Part shown: piece by piece, positions 23,911 to 32,683 of the stretch
How positions within the stretch are numbered: position 1 is the first letter of the stretch
How the letters are laid out: every line of letters starts with the position of its first letter
Source of the DNA: Pandoraea iniqua
Lineage (GTDB): Bacteria > Pseudomonadota > Gammaproteobacteria > Burkholderiales > Burkholderiaceae
Assembly (NCBI RefSeq): GCF_902459685.1
Contig: NZ_CABPSF010000006.1
Coordinates: 1 to 64,000 of the forward strand
Direction of reading: 5' to 3'
Length of the DNA stretch: 64,000 bases
Position numbers and translations under genes: made by a program
Notes under the pieces: model-generated
Told to the model about the DNA's origin: nothing
The model's input: only the letters and a program-made list of their open reading frames with translations
Databases searched by the model: none

Positions 23911-25086
23911 ATGGCCTTCAGCCGCAGGGGATTCTGGCAACGCACGCTAGGCGCACTGGCATGTGCCGCCGTAGTGGGGAGCATCGCGAACACCGCCGCT
24001 GCCGCGCCGGTGACGCTCAACATCGTGGACGTGGCGGGCAACCTCGCGCTCACGCAGAAGGGCTTCGAAGCGTTCCGCGACAAGTACCCGGATCTGGTCT
24101 CCCGGATCACCTTCACCAACGCACCGGCCCCGCAACTGCCGGGCAAGATCAAGGCCATGCAGGCCGCCGGCCGCGCCGACATCGACATCGTGCTGACCGG
24201 CACCGATGCGCTCGCCGCCGGTATTCAGCAAAACCTCTGGCAACGTCTGCTGCCCGATTACAGCGCCCAACTGCCGGGCGTGCTCGACAAGTACGCGCCG
24301 AATGTGCGCGCGATGCAGGAACTCTCAAAGGGCTATGGCCTCGCCGTGACCTTCATGCCGGCGGGCCCGTTGGTGGAATTCAACCCGGCCAAGGTGAGCA
24401 ACCCGCCGAAGACGCCCGCCGAATTGCTCGCGTGGTGCAAGGCGAACCCGGGCAAGCTGATTTACGCGCGTCCGGCCAACTCCGGCCCGGGCCGCACGTT
24501 CCTGATGGGCCTGCCGTACCTGCTCGGCGACAAAGATCCGCATGATCCGATCAAGGGCTGGGACAAGACGTGGGCATTCCTGAAAGAACTCGACACGTGC
24601 ATTCCGTACTACCCGGGCGGCACGTCGGCCGTGATGAAGGAACTGGGCGAAGGCAGCCGCGACATGACCCTGACGGTCACGGGCTGGGACATCAACCCGC
24701 GCGCGCTGGGCATCGTGCCGGCCAGCTTCAAGGTGCAGGCGTTCGACAAGTTCACGTGGGTGAACGACGCGCATTACATGGTCGTGCCGAAGGGTGTGTC
24801 GAAGGAAAAGATGGACGTGATCATCAAGCTGATCAACTTCATGCTTGAGCCGGCACAGCAGGCGCTGACGTATGACGATGGCTACTTCTACCCGGGCCCT
24901 GCCGTGAAGGACGTGCCGCTCACGGCCGCCCCCGCGAAGAGTCAGGAAGTGATCGCCAAGTACGGCCGTCCCGAGTACACCAAGCTGATCGCGGACTTCC
25001 CGCACGCCGTGCCGCTCGACGCTACCGCGATGGTGGCGGCCTTCCAGAAGTGGGATGCCGAGATCGGCGCTCTGAAGTCGAAATAA
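23911..25086 (+). CDS. ABC transporter solute-binding protein (probable aldarate uptake)
   Basis: 391 residues with an exported N-terminus (RRGFWQRTLGALACAAVVGS; the RRGF start resembles a Tat signal) cleaved near ANTAAAAP. The fold is the type of extracellular binding proteins of the PotD/YnjB kind, with VDVAGNLALTQKGFEAFRDK at the start of the mature part and VTGWDINPRALGI later. AGGAGA lies 9 bp before the ATG. It is the first of four overlapping transporter genes divergent from gudD, so the substrate is probably glucarate, galactarate or a related acid. Substrate is inferred from context only. Confidence 0.85.
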   Translation: MAFSRRGFWQRTLGALACAAVVGSIANTAAAAPVTLNIVDVAGNLALTQKGFEAFRDKYPDLVSRITFTNAPAPQLPGKIKAMQAAGRADIDIVLTGTDALAAGIQQNLWQRLLPDYSAQLPGVLDKYAPNVRAMQELSKGYGLAVTFMPAGPLVEFNPAKVSNPPKTPAELLAWCKANPGKLIYARPANSGPGRTFLMGLPYLLGDKDPHDPIKGWDKTWAFLKELDTCIPYYPGGTSAVMKELGEGSRDMTLTVTGWDINPRALGIVPASFKVQAFDKFTWVNDAHYMVVPKGVSKEKMDVIIKLINFMLEPAQQALTYDDGYFYPGPAVKDVPLTAAPAKSQEVIAKYGRPEYTKLIADFPHAVPLDATAMVAAFQKWDAEIGALKSK

Positions 25087-25124
25087 GTCGCTAAATAAGT
25101 CGGCCGATTCACAAGGGTTTCGTC

Positions 25125-26204
25125 ATGAAGCACAACTTTCAGCACCTGCGCCTCGACAACGTTGCGCGTAGTTTCACCAACGCCGAAGGCCAGTCCGTTG
25201 CTGCACTGAACGGGCTGGACCTGACGATCGAGCGGGGCGAGTTCATCGCCTTGCTCGGCCCGTCGGGCTGCGGCAAGTCCACGGCGCTCAACTGCATTGC
25301 CGGGCTCACACCGCTCACGGGCGGCGCGATCTGGCTCGATGACGAGCGCATCGACGTACTGCCCAGCGAGAAGCGAGGCTTCGGCATGGTGTTCCAGAAC
25401 TACGCGCTGTTTCCGCACATGACCGTGCTCGAGAACGTGGGCTTCGGTCTGCGCATGCGCGGCGTGCCGCGGGCCGAGATCGAGAAGCGGGCGCGCGACG
25501 CCCTGCAACTCGTGCAACTCGTGGGGCACGAGCGCAAGCTGCCCGGTCAGCTCTCGGGCGGGCAGCAGCAGCGCGTGGCCATTGCGCGCGCCATCGTGAT
25601 CGAGCCGCCGGTGGTGCTGATGGACGAACCCTTGTCGAATCTCGACGCGAAGCTGCGTATCGAGATGCGCGCCGAGATTCGCCGCATTCACGGCAAGCTC
25701 GACCGCGCCACGATCTACGTCACGCACGATCAGGATGAAGCGCTGTCGATGGCCGATCGTATCGTCGTGATGAAAGAAGGCGTGGTGCAGCAGATCGGTA
25801 TCCCGCGCGACGTTTATTGCCGTCCGCGCAATTTGCACGTGGCGCGCTTCATGGGCTATCGCAACGTGCTGGACTTCTCGGTCACGTCGACGCAGGGCGA
25901 TCACGCCCGAGTGTCGGCGGGCGGCGCGTCGTTCGAGGGTGTGCTGATGGAGTCGCCGAACGGCGGCAAGGTCAGTGTGGCGATTCGCCCGGATGACTTC
26001 GAACGTGCGCAAGCGGCCAACGACAACGCGTTCGAGGCCGTCGTGGAAACCGTGGAATACGGCGGCCACGACTCGCTGCTGCGCGTGGCGTCGCCGTTCG
26101 GCCCGCTCTATGCGCGCCTGCCCGGCGACTTCGCCGTGGGCGAGCGTGTGCCGCTGCATGTGCCGGCGGATCGCACGCTGGTCTACGCAGGAGAGCGGGC
26201 ATGA
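25125..26204 (+). CDS. ABC transporter ATP-binding protein (PotA-like)
   Basis: 359 residues. Walker [10 protein letters not shown] near 45-53, Q-loop [16 protein letters not shown], signature [15 protein letters not shown] near 145, Walker [13 protein letters not shown], and a C-terminal TOBE/regulatory region starting near 240. This is the CUT/MalK-PotA group of importer ATPases. It ends in a 4-bp ATGA overlap with the first permease. Confidence 0.95.
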   Translation: MKHNFQHLRLDNVARSFTNAEGQSVAALNGLDLTIERGEFIALLGPSGCGKSTALNCIAGLTPLTGGAIWLDDERIDVLPSEKRGFGMVFQNYALFPHMTVLENVGFGLRMRGVPRAEIEKRARDALQLVQLVGHERKLPGQLSGGQQQRVAIARAIVIEPPVVLMDEPLSNLDAKLRIEMRAEIRRIHGKLDRATIYVTHDQDEALSMADRIVVMKEGVVQQIGIPRDVYCRPRNLHVARFMGYRNVLDFSVTSTQGDHARVSAGGASFEGVLMESPNGGKVSVAIRPDDFERAQAANDNAFEAVVETVEYGGHDSLLRVASPFGPLYARLPGDFAVGERVPLHVPADRTLVYAGERA

Positions 26205-27100
26205 GTGCCGCTACGTCTTCGGCACCGGTGGCCGAGCGCGGTGAGCGTGGGTGGCGCTTCGATGCGCGCGGCTGGCTGGTCGTCCCGGCGCTGGCGGTGC
26301 TGGTGGCGATGTTCGTGTATCCGTTCGCCTATGGCCTGTTCCTGTCGTTCCAGCCGATGGACGGCGGTGGCATATTCGCGAACTATCTCAAGTTCTTCAC
26401 CGAATCCACGCTCTGGCCGACCGTCTGGATCACGCTCAAGCTCGCAGTGCCGGCCACGCTGATTAACGTGGGCATGTCGATTCCGGCCGCGTTTGCGCTG
26501 CGTCGCAACACACCCGCGGCTAAGTTCGTGACGATGCTGCTCGTCGTGCCGGTCACGCTGGGCACGGTGCTGATTGCCGACGGCATGTTGACTTACTACG
26601 GGCCGAACGGCTGGTTTCCGCAGGCGCTGCACGCGTTGCATTTGTACAGCGACGAAGTGCGCCTGACGCACAACTACTGGGGCGTGCTGATCTCACTGGT
26701 GATCTCGGGTTTCCCGTTCGCGTTCCTGCTGATTCTGTCGTATGTCACGGGTATCGATCCGACGCTCGCCCGCGCAGCAGGCACGCTCGGCGCCGGGCCG
26801 TGGGAGCAGTTCCGGCTGATTTATCTGCCGTTGCTCGTGCCGGGCTTGACGATGGCGGCGTGTCTGTCGTTCGTGCAGGCGTTTTCGGTGTTCCCGTCGG
26901 CAGTGCTGCTCGGGGTGCCGGCCGGTGCCACGCGGGTGGTGTCGATTGCGGCGTACGAAGCCGCGTTCGAGAGCTACGACTATTCGCTCGCCTCGTGCGT
27001 GGCGATCGTGATGGGCTTTGTGCAACTGCTGATCGTGGCGGGCATGCTCGGCGCACGCCGGGCGTTCTATAGCGGTCCGACCTCGGGAGGCAAAGGATGA
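26201..27100 (+). CDS. ABC transporter permease, first subunit
   Basis: 299 residues with six or so membrane helices and the EAA-type cytoplasmic loop (AAGTLGAGPWEQFRLIYLPLLVPG near 187-212). This is the PotB-like permease half. It overlaps both neighbours by 4 bp (ATGA), so translation is coupled throughout the operon. Confidence 0.92.
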   Translation: MSAATSSAPVAERGERGWRFDARGWLVVPALAVLVAMFVYPFAYGLFLSFQPMDGGGIFANYLKFFTESTLWPTVWITLKLAVPATLINVGMSIPAAFALRRNTPAAKFVTMLLVVPVTLGTVLIADGMLTYYGPNGWFPQALHALHLYSDEVRLTHNYWGVLISLVISGFPFAFLLILSYVTGIDPTLARAAGTLGAGPWEQFRLIYLPLLVPGLTMAACLSFVQAFSVFPSAVLLGVPAGATRVVSIAAYEAAFESYDYSLASCVAIVMGFVQLLIVAGMLGARRAFYSGPTSGGKG

Positions 27101-28062
27101 GCGCCGCAGACAAACCTCTGGCCGGTGCCATGGCCGTGCAGAACGGAGATTTCATGACCACGCCGTCATCCACGGGCAATACCACCGCGTCTCGCGAGGC
27201 AACGGCCACGCGTCGTAATTCACGCCGCGAAGGGCCGGGCGCGCGTATCTGGCGCGTGCTGGTGTGGGGCGCGATGATCTTCTTCCTCGTGAATGTGGGC
27301 CTGATGATTGCCACCGTCACGATGAACTCGGTGGCCACACGCTGGTTCGGCACGCCGTTGCCGGAGAGCTTCACGCTGCATTGGTATGCGCAGGCGTGGA
27401 ACGACTTTCAACTGGCCAACGTGCTTTGGGTGACCTTTGAAGTGGTGGGTGCGGTGGTGTTGCTGTCGATTGCGTTGGGTGTGCCTGCGGCCTATGCGTT
27501 GGCACGCGCGCAGTTCCCGGGCAAGCGCATTGCGATGCTCGTGTTTCTGCTGCCGCTGATGGTGCCGCCGGTGACGTACGGCATTCCGATGGCGACCGTG
27601 CTCTACAAGATCGGCCTTGGCGGCACGCTCTCGGGCGTGATTCTCGCGAACCTCGTGCCGTGGCTGCCGTTCGTGATTCTGGTGATGACGCCGTTCATCG
27701 AGCAGATCGATCCGAATCTCGAAGCCGCCGCCCGCATCTTCGGTGCCAACACCTTCAAGTACTTCCGCCACGTGCTGCTGCCGCTGCTGGTGCCGGGCAT
27801 GCTCGCGGCGGGGCTGCTGGTGCTGGTGCGCACGATCGGCATGTTCGAGCTGACGTTCTTCACGGCGGGGCCCGACACGCAGACGCTGGTCGTGGCGTTG
27901 TACTACGCAGTGTTTTCTACCGGCGTGCGAGCGCCGCAGTCGATCGATGCGATGGCGATGATCTACATGGCGATCACCTTGCTGTGGGTGCTCATCGCGC
28001 TGCAATTCGTGAGCCCGACGCAGTTGGTCAGCCGCGTGAAGGAAGCGCCGAAGGGCGAGTAG
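27097..28062 (+). CDS. ABC transporter permease, second subunit
   Basis: 321 residues with a 50-residue hydrophilic N-terminal tail, then six membrane helices and the EAA loop (AARIFGANTFKYFRHVLLPLLVPG near 210). PotC-like partner of the permease before it. The first ATG overlaps the upstream stop; an internal ATG at 27154 could shorten the tail by 19 residues. Confidence 0.92.
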   Translation: MSAADKPLAGAMAVQNGDFMTTPSSTGNTTASREATATRRNSRREGPGARIWRVLVWGAMIFFLVNVGLMIATVTMNSVATRWFGTPLPESFTLHWYAQAWNDFQLANVLWVTFEVVGAVVLLSIALGVPAAYALARAQFPGKRIAMLVFLLPLMVPPVTYGIPMATVLYKIGLGGTLSGVILANLVPWLPFVILVMTPFIEQIDPNLEAAARIFGANTFKYFRHVLLPLLVPGMLAAGLLVLVRTIGMFELTFFTAGPDTQTLVVALYYAVFSTGVRAPQSIDAMAMIYMAITLLWVLIALQFVSPTQLVSRVKEAPKGE

Positions 28063-28148
28063 CCGAAAGCAACGAAACGAACGAAAGCAACGAAAGCGAG
28101 TTTGTCAGGCAGGTGCGCCGAATATCCCCCGGCGCGGTCTGCCCGGTG

Positions 28149-28178
28149 ACGGCCATCCGAGGGGGCTCGGATGGCCGT
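28149..28178 (+). terminator. Terminator of the ABC operon
   Basis: A perfect 13-bp stem (ACGGCCATCCGAG with CTCGGATGGCCGT) around a GGGG loop, 87 bp after the permease stop. The T-run behind it is poor. The 80 bp before it is a low-complexity CGAAAGCAA repeat (28064-28098). The rest of the gap to 28352 shows nothing else. Confidence 0.65.
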
Positions 28179-28351
28179 TGTCGTATGCGACGGCGAAATG
28201 TAAATGTTGCACTGCACCTAAGGGCGCGGCGTAAAGCGGCCACGGGCGTCTGCGACAAGCGGAAAATATCGATAGCTCGCGATGGAATAAAGCGCTGCGG
28301 GCGAACGTTCTGTAAATGTCGACACCGACAATTACCTGAGGAGCCAATCTG

Positions 28352-28744
28352 ATGAACCAACGTCAATCGATGTCCGCTGTTCTGACCGCTCTCGTCGTCG
28401 CCGCCGGCGCGTTTGCCGCCACCGCTGCGCACGCGGAAGTTCCGTTCAAAGCCTCGAACGGCATGATGGTCGACGGCCAGAACCGTACCGTCTACACCTT
28501 CGACAAGGATGTGGCCGGCAGCGGCAAAAGCACCTGCAATGGCCCGTGTGCCGAGGCCTGGCCGCCGGTGATGGCCACGTCGGGTGCCGCCGCAGAAGGC
28601 AACTACACGATCATCACGCGTGACGACGGCATGAAGCAATGGGCCTACAAGGGCAAGCCGATGTATCTGTTCACGAAAGACGCCGCCCCGGGCGACATGA
28701 AGGGCGAGGGCTTCAAGGACGTGTGGCACACCATCAAGCCCTGA
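28352..28744 (+). CDS. COG4315 secreted protein
   Basis: 130 residues with a signal peptide cleaved near AAHA (residue 29). It carries the repeated motif of this family: VDGQNRTVYTFDKD, then CNGPCAEAWPPV, and later KGKPMYLFTKDAAPGD. The family is a predicted periplasmic or surface protein of unknown role. An ECF sigma factor and its anti-sigma follow on the same strand, which would fit an envelope-stress response. Confidence 0.9.
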   Translation: MNQRQSMSAVLTALVVAAGAFAATAAHAEVPFKASNGMMVDGQNRTVYTFDKDVAGSGKSTCNGPCAEAWPPVMATSGAAAEGNYTIITRDDGMKQWAYKGKPMYLFTKDAAPGDMKGEGFKDVWHTIKP

Positions 28745-28970
28745 GTGAAGTGAAGGAAGTAAATTTGGTGAGCGAGGCGTTGGGGTGTCTGAACCATTTC
28801 ACGCAGGTGACCCAACGCCGGCTGGGCGAAGCGGGAGGCCGCGAATGCGAACTCCCGCCGGGCAGGTTTCGCGGCGGCTCAGTATAATTTCGCGGCGTAC
28901 GCTGGCGGTCATCGCCAGCGACGCTTCGGACTGGCTTGCCGCCAGGCACCCTCCGCCAGGAAATTCGCCG

Positions 28971-29525
28971 ATGACCGGTCAGGATTTGCCCAGCATGCTC
29001 CCGGGCCTGCTGCCTCGCCTCTGGGCATTCGCTCTGCGTATCGCGGGCGATCGCCACGATGCCGAAGACCTCGTGCAACGCGCGTGCGTGCATGCGCTCG
29101 AGCGCGTGCATCAATGGCAGCCCGGGACGTCGGCATTGAGCTGGATGTACAGCATCGTGCATACCACGTGGATCAACGAGATTCGCTCGCGCCGCGTGCG
29201 CTCGCGTGGCAGCCTCGCGTGGGAAGACGCCGACGTGGAAACGGTGCCCGACCTGCACGCCGCGACGCCGGAAGATCTTGCCAGCTACCACCAGGTATTC
29301 GGTGCCGTCGACCAGTTGCCGGAGGCGCAGCGTCTTGTGGTGCTGCTCGTCGCGGTCGAAGGCCTGAGCTATCAGGAGGCCGCGCAGGTGCTCGACGTGC
29401 CCATCGGCACCGTCATGAGCCGTCTGTCACGTGCCCGGCGCACCATCGGCGACCGGTTCCGCAACCCTGAGGGGCAACCCCGCCGGATCGACAACACGGC
29501 CGGCGCACGTGAGGAGGACGCGTGA
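28971..29525 (+). CDS. ECF sigma factor
   Basis: 184 residues from ATG 28971 (AGGAAA upstream), which fits the family better than the 62-residue longer frame. Region 2 is seen in LWAFALRIAGDRHDAEDLVQRAC and region 4 in LPEAQRLVVLLVAVEGLSYQEAAQVL with VPIGTVMSRLSRAR. Its stop overlaps the anti-sigma start, so the pair is coupled. Confidence 0.92.
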   Translation: MTGQDLPSMLPGLLPRLWAFALRIAGDRHDAEDLVQRACVHALERVHQWQPGTSALSWMYSIVHTTWINEIRSRRVRSRGSLAWEDADVETVPDLHAATPEDLASYHQVFGAVDQLPEAQRLVVLLVAVEGLSYQEAAQVLDVPIGTVMSRLSRARRTIGDRFRNPEGQPRRIDNTAGAREEDA

Positions 29526-30529
29526 TGAACGAAGACGATATCCGCCTGCTCGCGTACGTCGATAACGAACTGGCCCCGGCCGAACGCGCCGAGGTCGAGG
29601 CCGCACTGGCCGCATCGCCGGTGCTGGCCGATGTGGTGGCCTCGCTGCACGCATCGCGCCTGCCGTATCGCGAAACTTTCGCGGCGCAGTCGCTGCCCCC
29701 TGTTCCCCAAAGCCTGAGCGCCAATCTCGATGCCTTGCTGCGCGCGCATGCGCAACGTCAGCCGATGGGCTCGGGGGCAGGCGAGGGGGGCATCAGTGGC
29801 GGCGGCATTGCCCGACCGGCCGCTACTGTCGCGAACGATGAACCGCCAGCATCGTCGGCGTCATCGAACACGTCGGCACCGGGGCGCCGTGTGCGTCCGT
29901 GGTGGCTGGCCGCCGCCTTTGCGGCCGGTGTTGCCGCGACGGCCGTCACGATGCCGCTGCTGCCGGGGGTGTTGCAGAAAGCCGGACTCGGCGGCGCGGT
30001 GCTGACCAGCGCCACGACACCGCCGCCGAAGTCGCCGCAAGGGGTGACGTGGGTGCGCGCCGCCGCCGAGTATCAGCAACTCTATGCCCGCGACACCGTC
30101 GCGTCGACGCATGTGGACGACGGCGACACCGCGCGCACCGTGGCGGATATTCAGCGTGACGACAAGCTCGATATCCGCGTGCCCGATCTGAAGGCGCAAG
30201 GGCTGACGTTCAAGCGTGTGCAACGGCTGCGCTGGCAGGATCGTGCGCTGGTTCAGATGGTGTATCTGCCCGAGAAAGGCGACCCGATCGCGCTGTGTGT
30301 GGTGAAAGATCCGCGTCCCGATCAGGGCGTAGCCGAGCAGCACATCGACCGCATGGGTGTGGTCACGTGGCGTAAGGGGCAGGTCGGGTATGCGTTGATC
30401 GGTGCGCCGGGTTCGGCGGACCTGAAAGCGATTGCGAGCGCACTCGCCGAAGGGCCCGTGACGCCGTTGTACGGCTGGCTGATGTCACCGGGGCTGTCGA
30501 TGGCCGCAGCCGAGCGCCCGGCGTCCTGA
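29525..30529 (+). CDS. Anti-sigma factor, single-pass membrane
   Basis: 334 residues from ATG 29525, with GAGGAGG nine bases upstream. The N-terminal sigma-binding part (DIRLLAYVDNELAPAERAEVE) lacks the His-x3-Cys-x2-Cys zinc motif. A Ser/Gly/Pro-rich linker follows, then one membrane helix near 122-142 (WLAAAFAAGVAATAVTM) and a periplasmic domain of about 190 residues. It should hold the sigma factor inactive at the inner membrane until an envelope signal arrives. Confidence 0.85.
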   Translation: MNEDDIRLLAYVDNELAPAERAEVEAALAASPVLADVVASLHASRLPYRETFAAQSLPPVPQSLSANLDALLRAHAQRQPMGSGAGEGGISGGGIARPAATVANDEPPASSASSNTSAPGRRVRPWWLAAAFAAGVAATAVTMPLLPGVLQKAGLGGAVLTSATTPPPKSPQGVTWVRAAAEYQQLYARDTVASTHVDDGDTARTVADIQRDDKLDIRVPDLKAQGLTFKRVQRLRWQDRALVQMVYLPEKGDPIALCVVKDPRPDQGVAEQHIDRMGVVTWRKGQVGYALIGAPGSADLKAIASALAEGPVTPLYGWLMSPGLSMAAAERPAS

Positions 30530-30533
30530 GCGT

Positions 30534-31436
30534 TCAAAGCGACAGGATGTTCGGCAGCAGCGGCCGGTTGAGCCGCTGACTCCACCACTTCAGCGCTTCA
30601 CCCATGCGTTCGGTGCGCCATGCCAGCCAGAAGGTTTCGGGCGGGCGTGGCTCCTCGACCTGCAATTCCACCAGCGCGCCGCGCGTCAGTTCCGCGCACA
30701 CGCAGGCGCGCGGCAGAAAACCGTGCCCCAGTCCTGCCAACTGCGCCGCAATCTTCGCCTGCATGCCGGGCACGGTAATCCGCCGTTGGCCCAGCAACAG
30801 CCCCACTGAACGATCGGCCAGCGAGCGTGCCCCGTCGCCCACGACGATAGCGGTGTTCTCCAGCAGATCGTCCCGCGTGAGCGGGCGCCCCAGCTTGGTG
30901 AACGGGTGGGTGGCGCTCACGCAGAACGCGAAATCCAGCGTACCGATCGCCACCGCCTTGTAGCCGCCGCTTGCCGGCCCTTCCCCGGCGGCCACGACCA
31001 GATCGGCCCGCCCTTCACGCAACAACTCCCACGTGCCCGTGAGCGTCTCTGTGCCAATGCGCAGACGCGTGCCGCATCTCAAATCTTCGAAGGCGCAGAT
31101 ATCGGGATTGAAGGCGCTCGTGGGGATCAGCGAATCGTGTACCAGCCGGATTTCCGCCTCGTAGCCGGTGGCGATCTGCCGCATGCGCGATTCGAGCTGG
31201 CCGGCAGCCGCGAGCAGCCAGCGGCCCTCCTTGAGCATTTCCTGTCCCGCGTCGGTGAGCGTGACGCGCGGGCCGTTGCGCACGAACAGCGCAATGCCGA
31301 GCTGATCTTCGAGCTTGGAGACGGCGTAAGAGATGGTCGACGGCACCTTGTGCAGCCGCTCGGCCGCTGCGGCAAACGAGCCGTAGCGCGCGATGGCATC
31401 GACGATTTCGATGGCTTCCAGAGACAGTTTGAGCAC
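30534..31436 (-). CDS. LysR family transcriptional regulator
   Basis: 300 residues with HTH at 5-64 (YGSFAAAAERLHKVPSTISYAVSKLE) and a C-terminal effector domain. It is divergent from the isochorismatase-like/XapX/amidohydrolase cluster and a perfect palindrome lies 22 bp before its start. It is the likely regulator of that cluster. Convergent with the anti-sigma gene with a 4-bp gap. Confidence 0.93.
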   Translation of the reverse strand: MLKLSLEAIEIVDAIARYGSFAAAAERLHKVPSTISYAVSKLEDQLGIALFVRNGPRVTLTDAGQEMLKEGRWLLAAAGQLESRMRQIATGYEAEIRLVHDSLIPTSAFNPDICAFEDLRCGTRLRIGTETLTGTWELLREGRADLVVAAGEGPASGGYKAVAIGTLDFAFCVSATHPFTKLGRPLTRDDLLENTAIVVGDGARSLADRSVGLLLGQRRITVPGMQAKIAAQLAGLGHGFLPRACVCAELTRGALVELQVEEPRPPETFWLAWRTERMGEALKWWSQRLNRPLLPNILSL

Positions 31437-31457
31437 GGGTGAATCTCCAAAAATTCC

Positions 31458-31478
31458 ATCATCGAAATTTTCGATGAT
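31458..31478. promoter_or_regulatory. 21-bp perfect palindrome, LysR operator
   Basis: Two 10-bp arms, ATCATCGAAA and TTTCGATGAT, flank one central T. It lies between the LysR start (31436) and the divergent hydrolase gene (31656), the standard place for LysR autoregulation and activation. Confidence 0.7.
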
Positions 31479-31655
31479 AAGTCGACAAAACCTTCAACCT
31501 TGCGGGCCTTGATTCCGACGAAACTTCTTCCAACGCGGCGGGAAACACAGACGAAAGCATACATGAGCCGCTGATGTTGACTTAGTGAATTTTATCGAAC
31601 AGCAAGACGCAATTCCCCGTTCATTTTTTCTTTTTCTGACATTAGGAGACTTACC

Positions 31656-32318
31656 ATGGCCCTCACCCAACCCGTCGCCGTTGCCAAGCCCGGTGCGCTG
31701 TTGCTCACGCCGCAGGACCACACGCTGATCATGATCGACTTCCAGTCGCAAATGGCCTTCGCTACTCACTCCATCGACGCCGTCACGCTGCGTAACAACG
31801 CGGCGCTGGTCGCCAACGCTGCTGCCGGTTTCGGCGTGTCCACGATCCTCACCACCGTGGCGGAAAAGAGCTTCAGCGGCCCGATGTTCGACGAAGTGAC
31901 TGCGCCGTTCCCCGGTCAGGCGATGCTGGACCGCACCTCGATGAATACGTGGGAAGACGAGGGCGTGATCCGCCGCGTGAACGAGATCGGCAAGTCGCGC
32001 ATCGTGCTGGCGGGCCTGTGGACCGGCGTGTGCATCGTCGGGCCGGCCCTCTCGGCGATCGATCAGGGCTTCGAGGTGTACGTGATCACCGACGCCAGCG
32101 GCGATGTGTCGACCGAGGCGCATGAGCGTGCCGTCGAGCGCATGATTCAGGCGGGTGCCCGCCCGATGACGGCCTTGCAGTATCTGCTTGAGTTGCAACG
32201 CGACTGGGCGCGCACCGACACGTACGACATGACCACGGGCATCGCGAAGAAGTGGGGCGGCGCTTACGGTATCGGCATCAACTACGCCAAGACGATGTTC
32301 AACGCCCACGAAGCCTGA
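31656..32318 (+). CDS. Isochorismatase-family (YcaC-like) hydrolase
   Basis: 220 residues with the cysteine-hydrolase triad: Asp in MIDFQSQM near 30, Lys in AEKSFSGP near 69 and Cys in GLWTGVCIVGPAL near 126. The pattern is that of the YcaC group. The true substrate of such enzymes is rarely known; amides or small carbamoyl compounds are usual guesses. AGGAG is located 12 bp before the ATG. First gene of an operon under LysR control. Confidence 0.88.
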   Translation: MALTQPVAVAKPGALLLTPQDHTLIMIDFQSQMAFATHSIDAVTLRNNAALVANAAAGFGVSTILTTVAEKSFSGPMFDEVTAPFPGQAMLDRTSMNTWEDEGVIRRVNEIGKSRIVLAGLWTGVCIVGPALSAIDQGFEVYVITDASGDVSTEAHERAVERMIQAGARPMTALQYLLELQRDWARTDTYDMTTGIAKKWGGAYGIGINYAKTMFNAHEA

Positions 32319-32332
32319 TCGGGAGCGTCACA

Positions 32333-32635
32333 ATGAAGCCCTACCTTTTGTCACTGGCCATCGGGATGCTCGTTGGCGTGATCTACGCGCTGTTCCACGT
32401 GCGCTCACCGGCCCCGCCGGTCATCGCTCTGGTAGGGCTTCTCGGGATTTTGCTCGGCGAGCAGATCCCGCCGCTCGTCAAAGGGTGGATTAAGCCTGAG
32501 ACTGTGACGACCTCGTGGTTGCGCCAGCAGGTCAAGCCGCATGTGTTCGGCGAATTGCCGCGCTGCGACAAGACCGACATCGCAGCCACGCCCTCCATGC
32601 CCTCCACGCCCTCCACCCAGAAAGACCGCACCTGA
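32333..32635 (+). CDS. XapX domain membrane protein
   Basis: 100 residues from ATG 32333, 14 bp after the upstream stop. Two hydrophobic helices (LSLAIGMLVGVIYALF and PPVIALVGLLGILLGEQIP) carry the XapX signature, after which the tail is hydrophilic with a short TPSMPSTPS stretch. The function of the family is not known. It recurs next to isochorismatase-like hydrolases and YtcJ amidohydrolases. Confidence 0.85.
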   Translation: MKPYLLSLAIGMLVGVIYALFHVRSPAPPVIALVGLLGILLGEQIPPLVKGWIKPETVTTSWLRQQVKPHVFGELPRCDKTDIAATPSMPSTPSTQKDRT

Positions 32636-32683
32636 TCCTCCCGGTAATGCGACGCGTCACTTCGTAAAACAAAGGAAACCGAC

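Noticed and set aside
24942-26159. 405-codon minus-strand frame over the ABC ATPase
   Set aside because: Antisense to Walker motifs; no own ribosome site or domain.
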